Of a DNA stretch of 64,000 nt, positions 37,547-46,451 are shown one piece after another (within the stretch, counting starts at the first letter, position 1; the number at the start of each line of letters is the position of its first letter). Source of the DNA: Alkalibacterium sp. MB6. Lineage in GTDB: Bacteria; Bacillota; Bacilli; Lactobacillales; Carnobacteriaceae_A. Location of the stretch: contig NZ_PREX01000002.1 of NCBI RefSeq assembly GCF_009935905.1, positions 86,070-150,069 of the forward strand. The letters are read 5' to 3'. The position numbers and the translations under genes are program-made. The notes under the pieces are model-generated. The model was given only the letters and a program-made list of their open reading frames with translations, had not been told where the DNA came from and searched no databases.

Positions 37547-38989
37547 TTATAAATTAAATAGGTTTTTTACCTTGATTTGAAAGTCCTTTTCGTGACTAAC
37601 GTTCACATTCTCCACATACTCTTTTGGAATGTAAGGTAATGTCAGCTCCTTGTTACAATGAGAGCAACACTCTTTTGTTGATTGAGTCACATCTTCATCA
37701 AAATAACTCAATAAAATGCGTCGTTTGCATGCTTCTCTTAAAGCATAGGAGACCATTACATCTAACTGCTCTCTTTTATGCTCTCTTCTGTCTTCTATAA
37801 TATGGAGAGCTTGTGATTCAGACACCTTCTGATTAATAAAATAAGTGAGCATCCCTACCTTTGGATCATCTTTTAAATGAGTCAACCGATTGGGGTAAGT
37901 ATAGGCATAGTGAATCTCATTTTCAGTAGGCAATGACCCTTCTTGTAGTCGCCGTTGGAGATTTTCGTCACCTTTTTCATACAAAAGCAAAGCGACTCCT
38001 CCTTTTTTATCTCGACTGCAACGTCCGATTTCCTGAAGGTACATTTCGGGATTGGAAGGAAGATGGTAATGAATCACAAACCGAATATCCGGTTTGTCTA
38101 TACCCATACCAAAGGCGCTTGTTGCACAGATCACTTGTATCTGGTTAGTGATGAATTGGGATTGAATAATGCGCTTATCTAATGCTTCTAAATCGCTATG
38201 GTAACTCTCCGCTCTAAAAGGTGTGTTTTCCCTAAGCAGTTGAGCCACTCGGTCAGCTGTTTTTTTACTTGAGAAGTAAATGATACCTGGTCCCTTAAAC
38301 TCATTGACAGCTTGTAATAGCAAATCGTCTTTATTCCTAGCACATTCTTGAACCCTTAACTGAATAGACGGACGATTGACCGAATAAATAATTTCTTGAA
38401 TATGCTCCCCTATTCCCAAATTGGCTATAATTTCCTCTCTTACTTGTTTGACAGCCGTTGCAGTCAAAGCCATGGTTAGTGGGTTGTTTAATGATTTGCG
38501 TAATTCCCCTAACTGTAAATAGTCTGGTCTAAAATCCATTCCCCATTGCGATATACAGTGAGCTTCATCTACAACAAATAATGAGATGGTGAGTTGTTTT
38601 AATTTTGCCAATACAAACTCTTGCTGCATCATTTCAGGAGAGATGAAAATAAATTTATAGGTGTTCAACCTGGATAATGTATACGACTTTTCTTGGCTAG
38701 TCATAAAACTGTTTAGCGCAACAACCGATTTTTCTCCATCCCGTTTCATTTTTTCAACTTGATCTTCCATCAAGGATAGCAAGGGAGAAACAATTAAGGT
38801 TTGTCCTGCAAAGAAATAAGAAGGGACTTGGTAGCAAAGGGATTTACCCGTGCCTGTCGGTAACATAATTAGCGTATTTAATCCATCTAATGCAGCGAAT
38901 ACAGCTTCTTTTTGTCCTGGCCTAAAGTGAGAAAAACCGTATTTTTCTTTAAGAAGAGTATGAACTTGTTCGCTTAACTTAGTATGCAT
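37547..38989 (-). CDS. recQ: RecQ-family ATP-dependent DNA helicase (RecS/YpbC-like)
   Basis: A 480-residue 3'-5' helicase of the short RecQ type, without an HRDC domain. Motifs I (PTGTGKSLCYQ), II (VDEAHCISQWGMDFRPDY), III (ALTATA) and V are clear. Motif VI reads QEIGRCSRDKKGG instead of the usual QExGRAGRDG. A zinc-binding region with cysteines (ACKRR and CCSHC) is near residues 425-460. Its start overlaps the end of the ypbB-like gene by eleven bases, as in the B. subtilis ypbB-recQ pair. Confidence 0.92.
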   Translation of the reverse strand: MHTKLSEQVHTLLKEKYGFSHFRPGQKEAVFAALDGLNTLIMLPTGTGKSLCYQVPSYFFAGQTLIVSPLLSLMEDQVEKMKRDGEKSVVALNSFMTSQEKSYTLSRLNTYKFIFISPEMMQQEFVLAKLKQLTISLFVVDEAHCISQWGMDFRPDYLQLGELRKSLNNPLTMALTATAVKQVREEIIANLGIGEHIQEIIYSVNRPSIQLRVQECARNKDDLLLQAVNEFKGPGIIYFSSKKTADRVAQLLRENTPFRAESYHSDLEALDKRIIQSQFITNQIQVICATSAFGMGIDKPDIRFVIHYHLPSNPEMYLQEIGRCSRDKKGGVALLLYEKGDENLQRRLQEGSLPTENEIHYAYTYPNRLTHLKDDPKVGMLTYFINQKVSESQALHIIEDRREHKREQLDVMVSYALREACKRRILLSYFDEDVTQSTKECCSHCNKELTLPYIPKEYVENVNVSHEKDFQIKVKNLFNL

Positions 38990-40037
38990 GTGCTCTTATC
39001 CTCTCAATCTCAATTAATCGGAACCAGAAAAAAGGAATGTCTGGGTGATCCAATTTAAACTCTCCATAGGTTAGATCTGGCTTATCTTCAAAACAATGAT
39101 GAATCATGGCATAAGCATCATCAGGAATAAACGCCTTATAACCTGGCCAGTGAGTCACTAATACAATTTCCAAAAGGTGTTCGATGATTGTATTTTCTTT
39201 TAAGTGACGCAATCGTGCAATCTCATCAATGGTATGGCCCATTTCTATTAAATGAAGCGTCTCATACGCACTTTTATTTAATCCCTTACTCTCTTGGACG
39301 TGTATTGATGACCACAAGTTCTGAATTAAAGCTAAATCATGGTTAAGGGAATAAAGTCTAAACGATTCGAGTAAATGAGTCATTAAGACTTTGTAATCAC
39401 TCTCGGTCATCGCAAACTTCTCGAGTAATTGCCGTCTAGTCAGTCCGTTTTCTTCATTACCCATTAACTGGTCGACCAACATATTGGCATACGATACTGG
39501 TAGACTCTCTAAATAAGAAGCGATTTCCTCAGCCCACTGTCTGGTCAATTCCTTCATTGGTAAACCTTGCTGTTTTATCCATAGTTTCGTTTGCCTTTGG
39601 TCCTCAGCTGACGGGAGATGCGGGAGATACTGATTGTTGTTATAGCTAAATTCAGACAGAATTTGACTGATAAAGACGAATCGTTCCCAAAAGACGGATC
39701 TTGTTTTAGCGTATTCAATGGACTTGATATCTGGAAGTGATCTATCTGGCATGATGAAAGCTGTTTTTTGTCTTTCTCCTTCTTCAGAAAGAAAAGCTTC
39801 ACCATTGTCTACTATTAGCCACTTTCTTTTTGTAAAGTCGTTGATGATGCGCATCCACATCTTTTCGTTCCATTTTGGAAACAAACCGTATAATGAAAAT
39901 AATTGCTTTCGCTCTATCGTATACAGTATGGAAGGTGTGCGTCGTCCAACACCTATCAGTTCTAATTGCTTAGCGGTAAGTTTTTTATCTCTCGAAAACA
40001 AACTAATAATATAGTGTTCTGCAAGCTTGGTTGTCAA
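38979..40037 (-). CDS. YpbB-like helix-turn-helix protein, RecQ partner
   Basis: A 352-residue protein of the YpbB family, always next to the short recQ gene. Its C-terminal part (about residues 258-295, TLHLIEMGHTIDEIARLRHL) is the HTH_40 domain also found at the end of some RecQ helicases. The N-terminal 250 residues are helical, without catalytic motifs. I infer that it acts with RecQ as the DNA-binding part of a split helicase. It ends before the ribU terminator region. Confidence 0.85.
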   Translation of the reverse strand: MTTKLAEHYIISLFSRDKKLTAKQLELIGVGRRTPSILYTIERKQLFSLYGLFPKWNEKMWMRIINDFTKRKWLIVDNGEAFLSEEGERQKTAFIMPDRSLPDIKSIEYAKTRSVFWERFVFISQILSEFSYNNNQYLPHLPSAEDQRQTKLWIKQQGLPMKELTRQWAEEIASYLESLPVSYANMLVDQLMGNEENGLTRRQLLEKFAMTESDYKVLMTHLLESFRLYSLNHDLALIQNLWSSIHVQESKGLNKSAYETLHLIEMGHTIDEIARLRHLKENTIIEHLLEIVLVTHWPGYKAFIPDDAYAMIHHCFEDKPDLTYGEFKLDHPDIPFFWFRLIEIERIRAHAY

Positions 40038-40148
40038 CGTTTCAACCCCATCTCTAACAATTTAACTCTAACGCTCATTCTACATGAAAGTGCCCTCGAC
40101 TGATTAAAGAAATTTTAAACACTTTTCAACAAGTCTACTTAACGAATC

Positions 40149-40202
40149 AAAAAAGCCAGTCACATAGACACGACGGTAACGTCTATCTTTTGAGACTGGC
40201 TT
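40149..40202 (-). terminator. Terminator after ribU
   Basis: AAGCCAGTC (40153-40161) pairs with GACTGGCTT (40194-40202), with an inner ATAGAC/GTCTAT hairpin; six T follow on the minus strand. Confidence 0.85.
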
Positions 40203-40215
40203 ATTTACACTATTA

Positions 40216-40833
40216 TTAATTATCTACTGATTTATTTAAAGCTAGGTTCGTCTTCTTTTTTTGACGGCCTTTGTTTTTTGTCCGATCAAGCATTGGTCTG
40301 ATTTTAACAAAAGCAATATAAAAGACTGTGCCGACCAATACACCTTTAATCATATTAAAGGGAAGCAAAGCATAGATGATGTACGTCACCATAGGTCCTA
40401 CACTGAAGCCCATAACGGCCATATATGCTGGTGCAATAAAGAGCCAATTAACAAGAGACATCACTATAGTCAACGACACGCTGGCAATCCCTACTGATAA
40501 CAGTTTATTTCTGTGAGATGTACCTCTCTTTATTAACAAGTAATAAAGGGGAAGCGTAAACGATAACGTGGCAATAAATGCTGCCGTATCTCCGATTGGG
40601 AAGCCCATTTCGCCCCCCGTTGATGCATAAGACAAGAGCGACCGAATAAAGGCAATGGCTATACCAGCTCCTGGTCCAAATACATACATCCCAAACAACA
40701 CAGCTAAGTCACTGAAATCCACTTTTAAAAAGGGTGTGCCTGGCAGTATTGGGAAAGAAAGCATGGAGATAATCCACGCGAGTGAAGCAAGTATCGCGAT
40801 ACCTACTAGCTTCTTGGTTTTGTTGTTTGTCAT
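40216..40833 (-). CDS. ribU: Riboflavin ECF transporter S component (RibU)
   Basis: RibU is the substrate-binding membrane subunit of an energy-coupling-factor importer for riboflavin; the shared EcfAAT module is not in this window. The 205-residue protein has about six hydrophobic segments, starting MTNNKTKKLVGIAILASLAW, with the family pattern FPILPGTPFLKVDFSDLAVL near residues 27-46. The C-terminus is lysine-rich. The gene is under an FMN riboswitch, which settles the substrate class. TAGGAGG precedes the ATG. Confidence 0.94.
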   Translation of the reverse strand: MTNNKTKKLVGIAILASLAWIISMLSFPILPGTPFLKVDFSDLAVLFGMYVFGPGAGIAIAFIRSLLSYASTGGEMGFPIGDTAAFIATLSFTLPLYYLLIKRGTSHRNKLLSVGIASVSLTIVMSLVNWLFIAPAYMAVMGFSVGPMVTYIIYALLPFNMIKGVLVGTVFYIAFVKIRPMLDRTKNKGRQKKKTNLALNKSVDN

Positions 40834-40924
40834 AATAAATCCTCCTAAAAGGATTCATCCTACTATAGGGTGAACTTCGCTAAACCACTCTACTTTTTGC
40901 CTTTTCCCGAAATGAAGACCAAAT

Positions 40925-40966
40925 AAAAAACTCTATTTGTATCGTCATTTCAGGACACAAATAGAG
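40925..40966 (-). terminator. Riboswitch expression-platform terminator
   Basis: On the minus strand CTCTATTTGT pairs with ACAAATAGAG, followed by TTTTTTATTT. It lies between the FMN aptamer and the ribU start, so it is the off-state terminator. Confidence 0.85.
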
Positions 40967-41000
40967 CATAAAGACAGAATTAGGTTCAGTCAAAAAGCTC

Positions 41001-41112
41001 CATCTTCTTTATCCAGACTATACTGTCGGTACTGGAATTACACCAGTTCAGCAATTTTACTCGCTCGTGGACTTTACCACCGGTCGGGATTTGCACCCTG
41101 CCCCTGAAGATG
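41001..41112 (-). ncRNA. FMN riboswitch (RFN element)
   Basis: The minus strand carries the conserved RFN core: AGGGTGCAAATCCCGACCGG, then GGTAAAGTCCACGAGCGAG, CTGAACTGGTGTAATTCCAG and ACCGACAGTATAGTCTGGAT. The closing helix P1 is CATCTTC/GAAGATG (41106-41112 with 41001-41007). Bound FMN would favour the downstream terminator and reduce ribU expression. The 384-base gap between ribU and resE holds this element and its platform and no gene. Confidence 0.97.
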
Positions 41113-41217
41113 AATCATTTATTTAATTTTTATTTCAATACTAATTATATCGAATATGAGACAGTTGTCAAGTAGTCTTTGTTATTTTTCCTTCAACCTT
41201 TAAGAAGCCTATTTTAT

Positions 41218-43026
41218 TTATCCTATAAGCGACTGTTGAACAGGTATGTGAATAATAAAGGACGCTCCTTCACCTAAGTCAGATTCGACTTCTATATAAC
41301 CATCATGTGCCTCTACAATATTTGAAACCAATGATAAACCTATGCCCGTCCCTTTCGCATTAAAGACGTTATTGTTTCTGGATTTATCAGCTTTGAAGAA
41401 ACGGTCAAAGATGTAAGGCAAATCTTCTTCCGGTATGCCGGTCCCTGTATCTTTAACAATCATGACGACTTCGCCTAATGAATCTTCTTTAAGCAATTGG
41501 AGAGTAACCACTTTATCATCTTTATCCGTTAGACTGGTGTGTCTGATGGCATTATTAATTAAGTTAACGAATACCTGATCCATTTTGTCTTTATCCATAA
41601 CTAAGTGAACGGGTTCGTTGGGTACTTCCAACTGGAGAGATACCCCTGCTTCATTAGCCAAATTATCAAATCGGAATAACAGGTTTCTCAAGTAAATATT
41701 TAAATTAACTTCCGTCTTTTGAAGTTCAATAAAGCCGGCTTCCATTCTGGATAAATCGAGCATTTCATTAACCATTCGGTTCATACGCTGGGATTCATCT
41801 CGAATGATTTGAGCCATTTCTTTTTTCTCTTCAACACTTTCAGCCACATCATCTAAAATGGCCTCACTGTATCCTTGAACCATGACTAAAGGCGTTCTTA
41901 ATTCGTGAGAAATGTTATTAATGAAATCAACTCTCATTCGGTCCAATCGGTATTCTTTAGTCAGGTCCTTTGTAGAGACCAGCATGCCTCGCAACTCACT
42001 GGCGTTATCACCGATTAAAGGAAGAATGGTCACTTCATAATAAGTTTCTTCAAGCTCCACAGTGAATTCAGTCGTGCGTTTATTGGTTATTGCTTCATCT
42101 AATTTTAGTCCTAAATCGACAAAGTCGCTATGGTTGGAATGGGTTGTTTTATCAACTTGATACTTCGTTAAAAATAAATCCCCCACTGGATTGGATAATA
42201 GCAAGGTGCGATCCGAGTCATAATATAAAATACCCGTCTCGATATTGTTCATAATATGAGACAGTAATTCTTTTTCTTGTCTAACGACCGTACGGTTTGT
42301 TTCAAGTGAATGACCCATTTTATTCATAGCCATGGCCAGTTCAGCTAAGTCATCTCGCCCGGAAACGGGTAACTGTTGACTAAAATCATCCCTAGCAAAA
42401 TCAAAGGCAATATTTGTCATGGCATTAATAGGCTCGGAAATAGTCTTTTTCAAATAAATATAATAAAATAGAGCAACAAAGACTTCAGCGATAATAATGC
42501 CAATCAATACAGATGTCATGCGTCTTTCCAATGTAACTAAAAAAGATAAGTCCGCATAGGAATAAAATAAAGCTGGTTCATCATCAATGGTTAATGGTTG
42601 AACATGAAAGACATGAGGGATATTTTTTCGGTATTCCCTATGTCGATCGGAGCGAATTCTCGTTCGTTCGTTTCGTTGAATATTTTCCAGTACACCTGGT
42701 TTATTTTGAATGGTTGCCCGGACCTCATCTGAAAATGACAATAGCCATTCATCATGATTCGGATCGAATTCATCATTTAATAAGACGCCAAAATCAACTT
42801 TTGAATGGATACTATTTATTAAGGATAGGTTTTCCAATAAAAAATGTGGATCCGCAACTACTAAGCGTTCCACATTTAATATGATTTCTTCAAAATCATC
42901 CATATAATTTTCCTTTACTTGTTCAGCAAAAAATAATCCGTAAAACACACTAGTAAATAAAAAGGAAAATAAAGTAAGGACGAACGTAATCACCCATATC
43001 CTAATAGCTATGGCATTTAATTTCAT
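41218..43026 (-). CDS. Sensor histidine kinase (ResE-like)
   Basis: A 602-residue membrane kinase partner of the regulator upstream. Membrane segments lie at about residues 9-33 and 170-193, flanking an extracellular sensor region of about 135 residues. HAMP (194-245), a PAS-like region (255-350), the phospho-acceptor His374 (NISHELRTP) and a HATPase domain (NLINNAIRHT, DTGTGIPEEDLPYIFDRFFK, GTGIGLSLV) follow. Gene order next to rluB points to ResE/SrrB, the redox sensor, but no resABC genes are here. The signal may therefore differ. Confidence 0.9.
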   Translation of the reverse strand: MKLNAIAIRIWVITFVLTLFSFLFTSVFYGLFFAEQVKENYMDDFEEIILNVERLVVADPHFLLENLSLINSIHSKVDFGVLLNDEFDPNHDEWLLSFSDEVRATIQNKPGVLENIQRNERTRIRSDRHREYRKNIPHVFHVQPLTIDDEPALFYSYADLSFLVTLERRMTSVLIGIIIAEVFVALFYYIYLKKTISEPINAMTNIAFDFARDDFSQQLPVSGRDDLAELAMAMNKMGHSLETNRTVVRQEKELLSHIMNNIETGILYYDSDRTLLLSNPVGDLFLTKYQVDKTTHSNHSDFVDLGLKLDEAITNKRTTEFTVELEETYYEVTILPLIGDNASELRGMLVSTKDLTKEYRLDRMRVDFINNISHELRTPLVMVQGYSEAILDDVAESVEEKKEMAQIIRDESQRMNRMVNEMLDLSRMEAGFIELQKTEVNLNIYLRNLLFRFDNLANEAGVSLQLEVPNEPVHLVMDKDKMDQVFVNLINNAIRHTSLTDKDDKVVTLQLLKEDSLGEVVMIVKDTGTGIPEEDLPYIFDRFFKADKSRNNNVFNAKGTGIGLSLVSNIVEAHDGYIEVESDLGEGASFIIHIPVQQSLIG

Positions 43027-43031
43027 CGGTG

Positions 43032-43781
43032 TTACTCCTCTTCTTCGTGAGGATATGAGTTCAACTTATACCCAAGGCCCCAAACGGTTTCTATCATTTT
43101 GGCAGCAACTTCAGATTCTTTTTTCAATTTTTCTCTGAGACGCTTCACATGTGTATCAACCGTTCTTAAATCACCGAAAAATTCATATTTCCAAACTTCT
43201 CTTAGTAATTGTTCACGACCAAAAATTTGATCAGGTGAGGACATTAGATAGTGCAGTAAGTCATATTCTTTAGGTGTTAAATTGACTGTTTTCCCATCAG
43301 CAGTCACGCGTCTAGAGTCATTGTCGATTTCCAAGTGAGGCAGTTTCAATGTGTCAGATACATCGCCACTTCCAGCTTTTGAACCTGCGCTGCTCTTTGT
43401 CCGTTTGATAATGGCAGCTACTCTTAATACGATTTCTCTTGGACTAAATGGCTTAACGATGTAATCATCCGCGCCAACTTCAAATCCTTGAATACGATTT
43501 AGCTCTTCACCTTTAGCAGTTAACATCATAATCGGCGTTTCTTTTTCTTTTCGTAATTCTTCAGCTACTTGAATACCATCCATTTCAGGCATCATCACAT
43601 CCAAAAGGATTAAATCGTATTCATTTTCCAATGCAAGATCTAACGCAATTCTTCCGTTTTCAGCTTCATCAATACTATAGTCCGCTTTTTCTAAATACAT
43701 TCTAAGCAAACGTCTGATTCTATCTTCGTCATCTACTACTAATAATCTCTTCTTGTCTTCTTGATTAGTCTCTCCGATCAA
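43032..43781 (-). CDS. OmpR-family response regulator (ResD-like)
   Basis: A 249-residue regulator with a receiver domain (acidic DDE near residue 18, phospho-acceptor Asp61 in DLILLDVMMPEMDG, Lys in YIVKPFSPRE). A C-terminal winged helix follows (PKEYDLLHYLMSSPDQIFGREQ split across helices, then RTVDTHVKRLREKL). An insertion of Ser/Gly residues joins them. It lies five bases ahead of the kinase gene, so the two are co-expressed. Position after rluB matches ResD in B. subtilis. Confidence 0.92.
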   Translation of the reverse strand: MIGETNQEDKKRLLVVDDEDRIRRLLRMYLEKADYSIDEAENGRIALDLALENEYDLILLDVMMPEMDGIQVAEELRKEKETPIMMLTAKGEELNRIQGFEVGADDYIVKPFSPREIVLRVAAIIKRTKSSAGSKAGSGDVSDTLKLPHLEIDNDSRRVTADGKTVNLTPKEYDLLHYLMSSPDQIFGREQLLREVWKYEFFGDLRTVDTHVKRLREKLKKESEVAAKMIETVWGLGYKLNSYPHEEEE

Positions 43782-43899
43782 TTTTAGACACTCCTCTAAG
43801 ATTTACTCGCATCACTGCAGTACATACCATCTATTCCTTATCTCTTTTTTATTATAACTAAAGAAAGGTGTTTCTTCCAACAATTTCTCTTATTCTTTG

Positions 43900-44631
43900 C
43901 TAATCGTTACTTTCCTCATGAGCTAACTGTTTTAATTTATTGACTTCAAATGGTTTTAATTCACGCCACTCCCCAGACTGTAAGCCTTCTGTAGTCAAGA
44001 AACCATAGTGGCTACGGTTTAATTTCTCAACCGGGTGACCAATCGCTTGAAGCATTTTTTTAACTTGGTGATTTTTCCCTTCATGTATCGTTAATTCAAT
44101 TAAGCTTGTATTTTTCGCCTTATTGATTTCGATAATTCTTGCTTTTGCTGGTCTTGTTTTGTAATTATCAATAAATAAACCTTTTTCAAGTTTAGCAATC
44201 GACGACTTATGCACTAAACCTGTCACTTTAGCGACGTAAGTCTTTTCAATACCAAATTTAGGGTGTGTTAATTGATTGGTCAGCTCACCATCATTCGTCA
44301 TGATTAACACACCTGTTGTATCATAATCTAAACGACCGACCGGATAGATACGTTGTTCAATAGATGAGAAATAATCGACGACTGTCTTTCTACCTTTATG
44401 ATCAGAGGCGCTCGTGATGACTCCTCTTGGTTTATTAAATAAAAAATACAACTTTTGTTCTTGAGTTATCGGCACATTGTCCACTTCAATGGTATCATTT
44501 TTTTTAACAATGAGTCCCATTTCGGTAACGACTTCACCGTTAACTTTTACTCTGCCTTCTTTTATTAATTTTTCTGACCCTCTACGCGAGGCAACCCCAG
44601 CATGAGCCATTAATTTTTGTAAACGTTCCAT
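43900..44631 (-). CDS. rluB: 23S rRNA pseudouridine synthase RluB
   Basis: RluB converts a uridine in the peptidyl-transferase region of 23S rRNA (position 2605 in E. coli numbering) to pseudouridine. The 243-residue protein has an N-terminal S4 RNA-binding domain (MERLQKLMAHAGVASRRGSE). The RsuA-type catalytic domain has its Asp in YPVGRLDYDTTGVLIMTNDG. AAAAGGGGAAG precedes the ATG. It follows scpB, as in B. subtilis and many Firmicutes. Confidence 0.93.
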   Translation of the reverse strand: MERLQKLMAHAGVASRRGSEKLIKEGRVKVNGEVVTEMGLIVKKNDTIEVDNVPITQEQKLYFLFNKPRGVITSASDHKGRKTVVDYFSSIEQRIYPVGRLDYDTTGVLIMTNDGELTNQLTHPKFGIEKTYVAKVTGLVHKSSIAKLEKGLFIDNYKTRPAKARIIEINKAKNTSLIELTIHEGKNHQVKKMLQAIGHPVEKLNRSHYGFLTTEGLQSGEWRELKPFEVNKLKQLAHEESND

Positions 44632-44713
44632 TTATATGTCTTCCCCTTTTCATTTTACAACACCGGCCTTTAAGTTTAACACACTCTTTTATTTAGGACA
44701 TGTGTGCCAATCT

Positions 44714-45268
44714 TTAGTAGTCAAAGGAATCCTTAAATAAACGTTCATTTACAAACTCTTCCTCTGCTTCCAGTTCAGGTAATTCAGTTAAATCATTTAG
44801 TCCAAAATAATCAAGAAAATAATCGGTTGTGCCATATAAAACGGGTCTTCCGGGAGCGTCTAGTCGTCCGATTTCCTGTATTAAATTTCTTAATTTTAAC
44901 TTTTGAAGGCTTGATGCTAATTGAACACCTCTTAGCTCTTCTATTTCCATTCGTGTAATAGGTTGTTTATAGGCAATAACTGCTAATGTTTCAACAGACG
45001 CTTTACTGAGTTTATTACTCAAAGGTAAATGAGCGTATTGTTGAATAATTGAAGCGTATTCCCTTTTCGTTACTAAACGGTAAGTCTCTGCCGTCTCTAT
45101 AAGTGTCAGTCCACTCTCTGGTGTGTGCAAGTAATGTTGTTCAAGTCGCTCCAGGCAACGCTTTGCATGATCTGAAGTGGACTTGGTCAGTTGTGCCAGC
45201 TCTTTCAAAGAGATGCCTTCTTCACCTGCTACAAATAACAAAGCCTCATATACTGCTAATTCATTCAT
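44714..45268 (-). CDS. scpB: Segregation and condensation protein B
   Basis: ScpB is a winged-helix subunit of the SMC-ScpAB condensin complex that organises and segregates the chromosome. The 184-residue protein shows two tandem winged-helix domains, with SKASVETLAVIAYKQPITRMEIEELRGVQ at about residues 87-115, split here for reference. The C-terminus is acidic. It follows scpA with a 30-base gap. Confidence 0.95.
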   Translation of the reverse strand: MNELAVYEALLFVAGEEGISLKELAQLTKSTSDHAKRCLERLEQHYLHTPESGLTLIETAETYRLVTKREYASIIQQYAHLPLSNKLSKASVETLAVIAYKQPITRMEIEELRGVQLASSLQKLKLRNLIQEIGRLDAPGRPVLYGTTDYFLDYFGLNDLTELPELEAEEEFVNERLFKDSFDY

Positions 45269-45298
45269 TAAGTGTCTGACAACCCTTTCGGCTTTCCA

Positions 45299-46036
45299 TC
45301 ATAATGCCTTCAGCTCAATTTCACCAAAGCTTTCACTTTGTTTGATGGATAGTTTATTTTCTTTTATTAATTCAAGTACAGCTAAGAAAGTTAAGACCAC
45401 ATCTTTTTTTGATGGTCGATTAACTAAATGGCTAAATAGAACGGTTCGATTTGAGTTGAAAATCGTCTCTTTTAACCAGTTTATTTTTTGAGTAACCGTT
45501 ACTTCTTCCATATCTACCGTAGTAGGAGTCGGTTCTAGCCACTCTTTTCGTTTCATCATGTCACTAAACGCATCGAGTAGATGACGAATATCTAACTCCC
45601 CTTCCTTAAGAGGGATGGACTGTTGGTATTGAGTTAGATCGGCTTGGTTTCTGGAATAGTAGACTTCTCTTTCTTCTCTACTCTCACTCAGCTTCGTAGA
45701 TGTGTATTTTATTTTGCGATAATCAAGCAACCGTTCTTGAAGGCGTTCTAAAGAATCCTCGTTCACATCAAATACTTCGCTCTCTTCTTCCCATGACTCA
45801 TTTCTCGGAAGGAGTAGCTGGCTTTTGATAGACATCAAAGTGGCAGCCATAACTAAATATTCCCCTGCTACATCGAGCTTCAACAGTTGCATGGCGCGTA
45901 TATAATCCAAATACTGTTCAGTAATTTCTTTAATTGGAATATCGTAAATATCTATCTCTAACTTGTTTATCAGATGAAGGAGTAAATCTAATGGCCCTTC
46001 AAAGACATCCAGGCTGACGTTCCATTTGTCGTTCAT
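45299..46036 (-). CDS. scpA: Segregation and condensation protein A
   Basis: ScpA is the kleisin that bridges the SMC heads. The 245-residue protein has the conserved start MNDKWNVSLDVFEGPLDLLL and the helix YDIPIKEITEQYLDYI. The C-terminal winged helix is VVLTFLAVLELIKENKLSI. It lies between the RibT-like acetyltransferase gene and scpB, in the B. subtilis order. Confidence 0.95.
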   Translation of the reverse strand: MNDKWNVSLDVFEGPLDLLLHLINKLEIDIYDIPIKEITEQYLDYIRAMQLLKLDVAGEYLVMAATLMSIKSQLLLPRNESWEEESEVFDVNEDSLERLQERLLDYRKIKYTSTKLSESREEREVYYSRNQADLTQYQQSIPLKEGELDIRHLLDAFSDMMKRKEWLEPTPTTVDMEEVTVTQKINWLKETIFNSNRTVLFSHLVNRPSKKDVVLTFLAVLELIKENKLSIKQSESFGEIELKAL

Positions 46037-46053
46037 CTGTCTTCCTCTTTTTC

Positions 46054-46440
46054 TTATTCAGTCTCACGTTCATGATCACTATCTTCTGACTGTTTCTGCC
46101 ATTTACTTATTAAAGAAGACGTTTTAAGGGTTCCGACAACTTTTCTCGGCGAAAACTTTTCGGATAAAGCAGATAATATATCAAAAGCCATCCCTTCTTC
46201 TCGGTAAGATGGATTAATGGCAATGTGTCTCAGTAGAATCAGTTCTTCATCTACTTCAATACCCACGACTCCAGCCATATCTCCCGTTTCGTCACTCTTC
46301 CATAAATAAAGTTGTCTGTTTTCTTCTTGATTGTACCAATCCATTTCGTTTGTTAAACGATGGGTGTCTTTTAAATCTGGCACGTAAGATAGCAGTCCCA
46401 TTGTAATTTTATGGTAGTCTGCTTTAGATCTAACCAACAT
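46054..46440 (-). CDS. RibT-like GNAT acetyltransferase
   Basis: A 128-residue GNAT-fold protein beginning MLVRSKADYHKITMGLLSYV. The acetyl-CoA binding region is VGIEVDEELILLRHIAINPSY followed by REEGMAFDILSALSEK. In B. subtilis RibT closes the riboflavin operon directly before scpA. Here it keeps the place before scpA, although no rib biosynthesis genes are present. The substrate of RibT is not established. GGAGG precedes the ATG, 12 bases after the lysA stop. Confidence 0.8.
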   Translation of the reverse strand: MLVRSKADYHKITMGLLSYVPDLKDTHRLTNEMDWYNQEENRQLYLWKSDETGDMAGVVGIEVDEELILLRHIAINPSYREEGMAFDILSALSEKFSPRKVVGTLKTSSLISKWQKQSEDSDHERETE

Positions 46441-46451
46441 CTAAAGACCTC

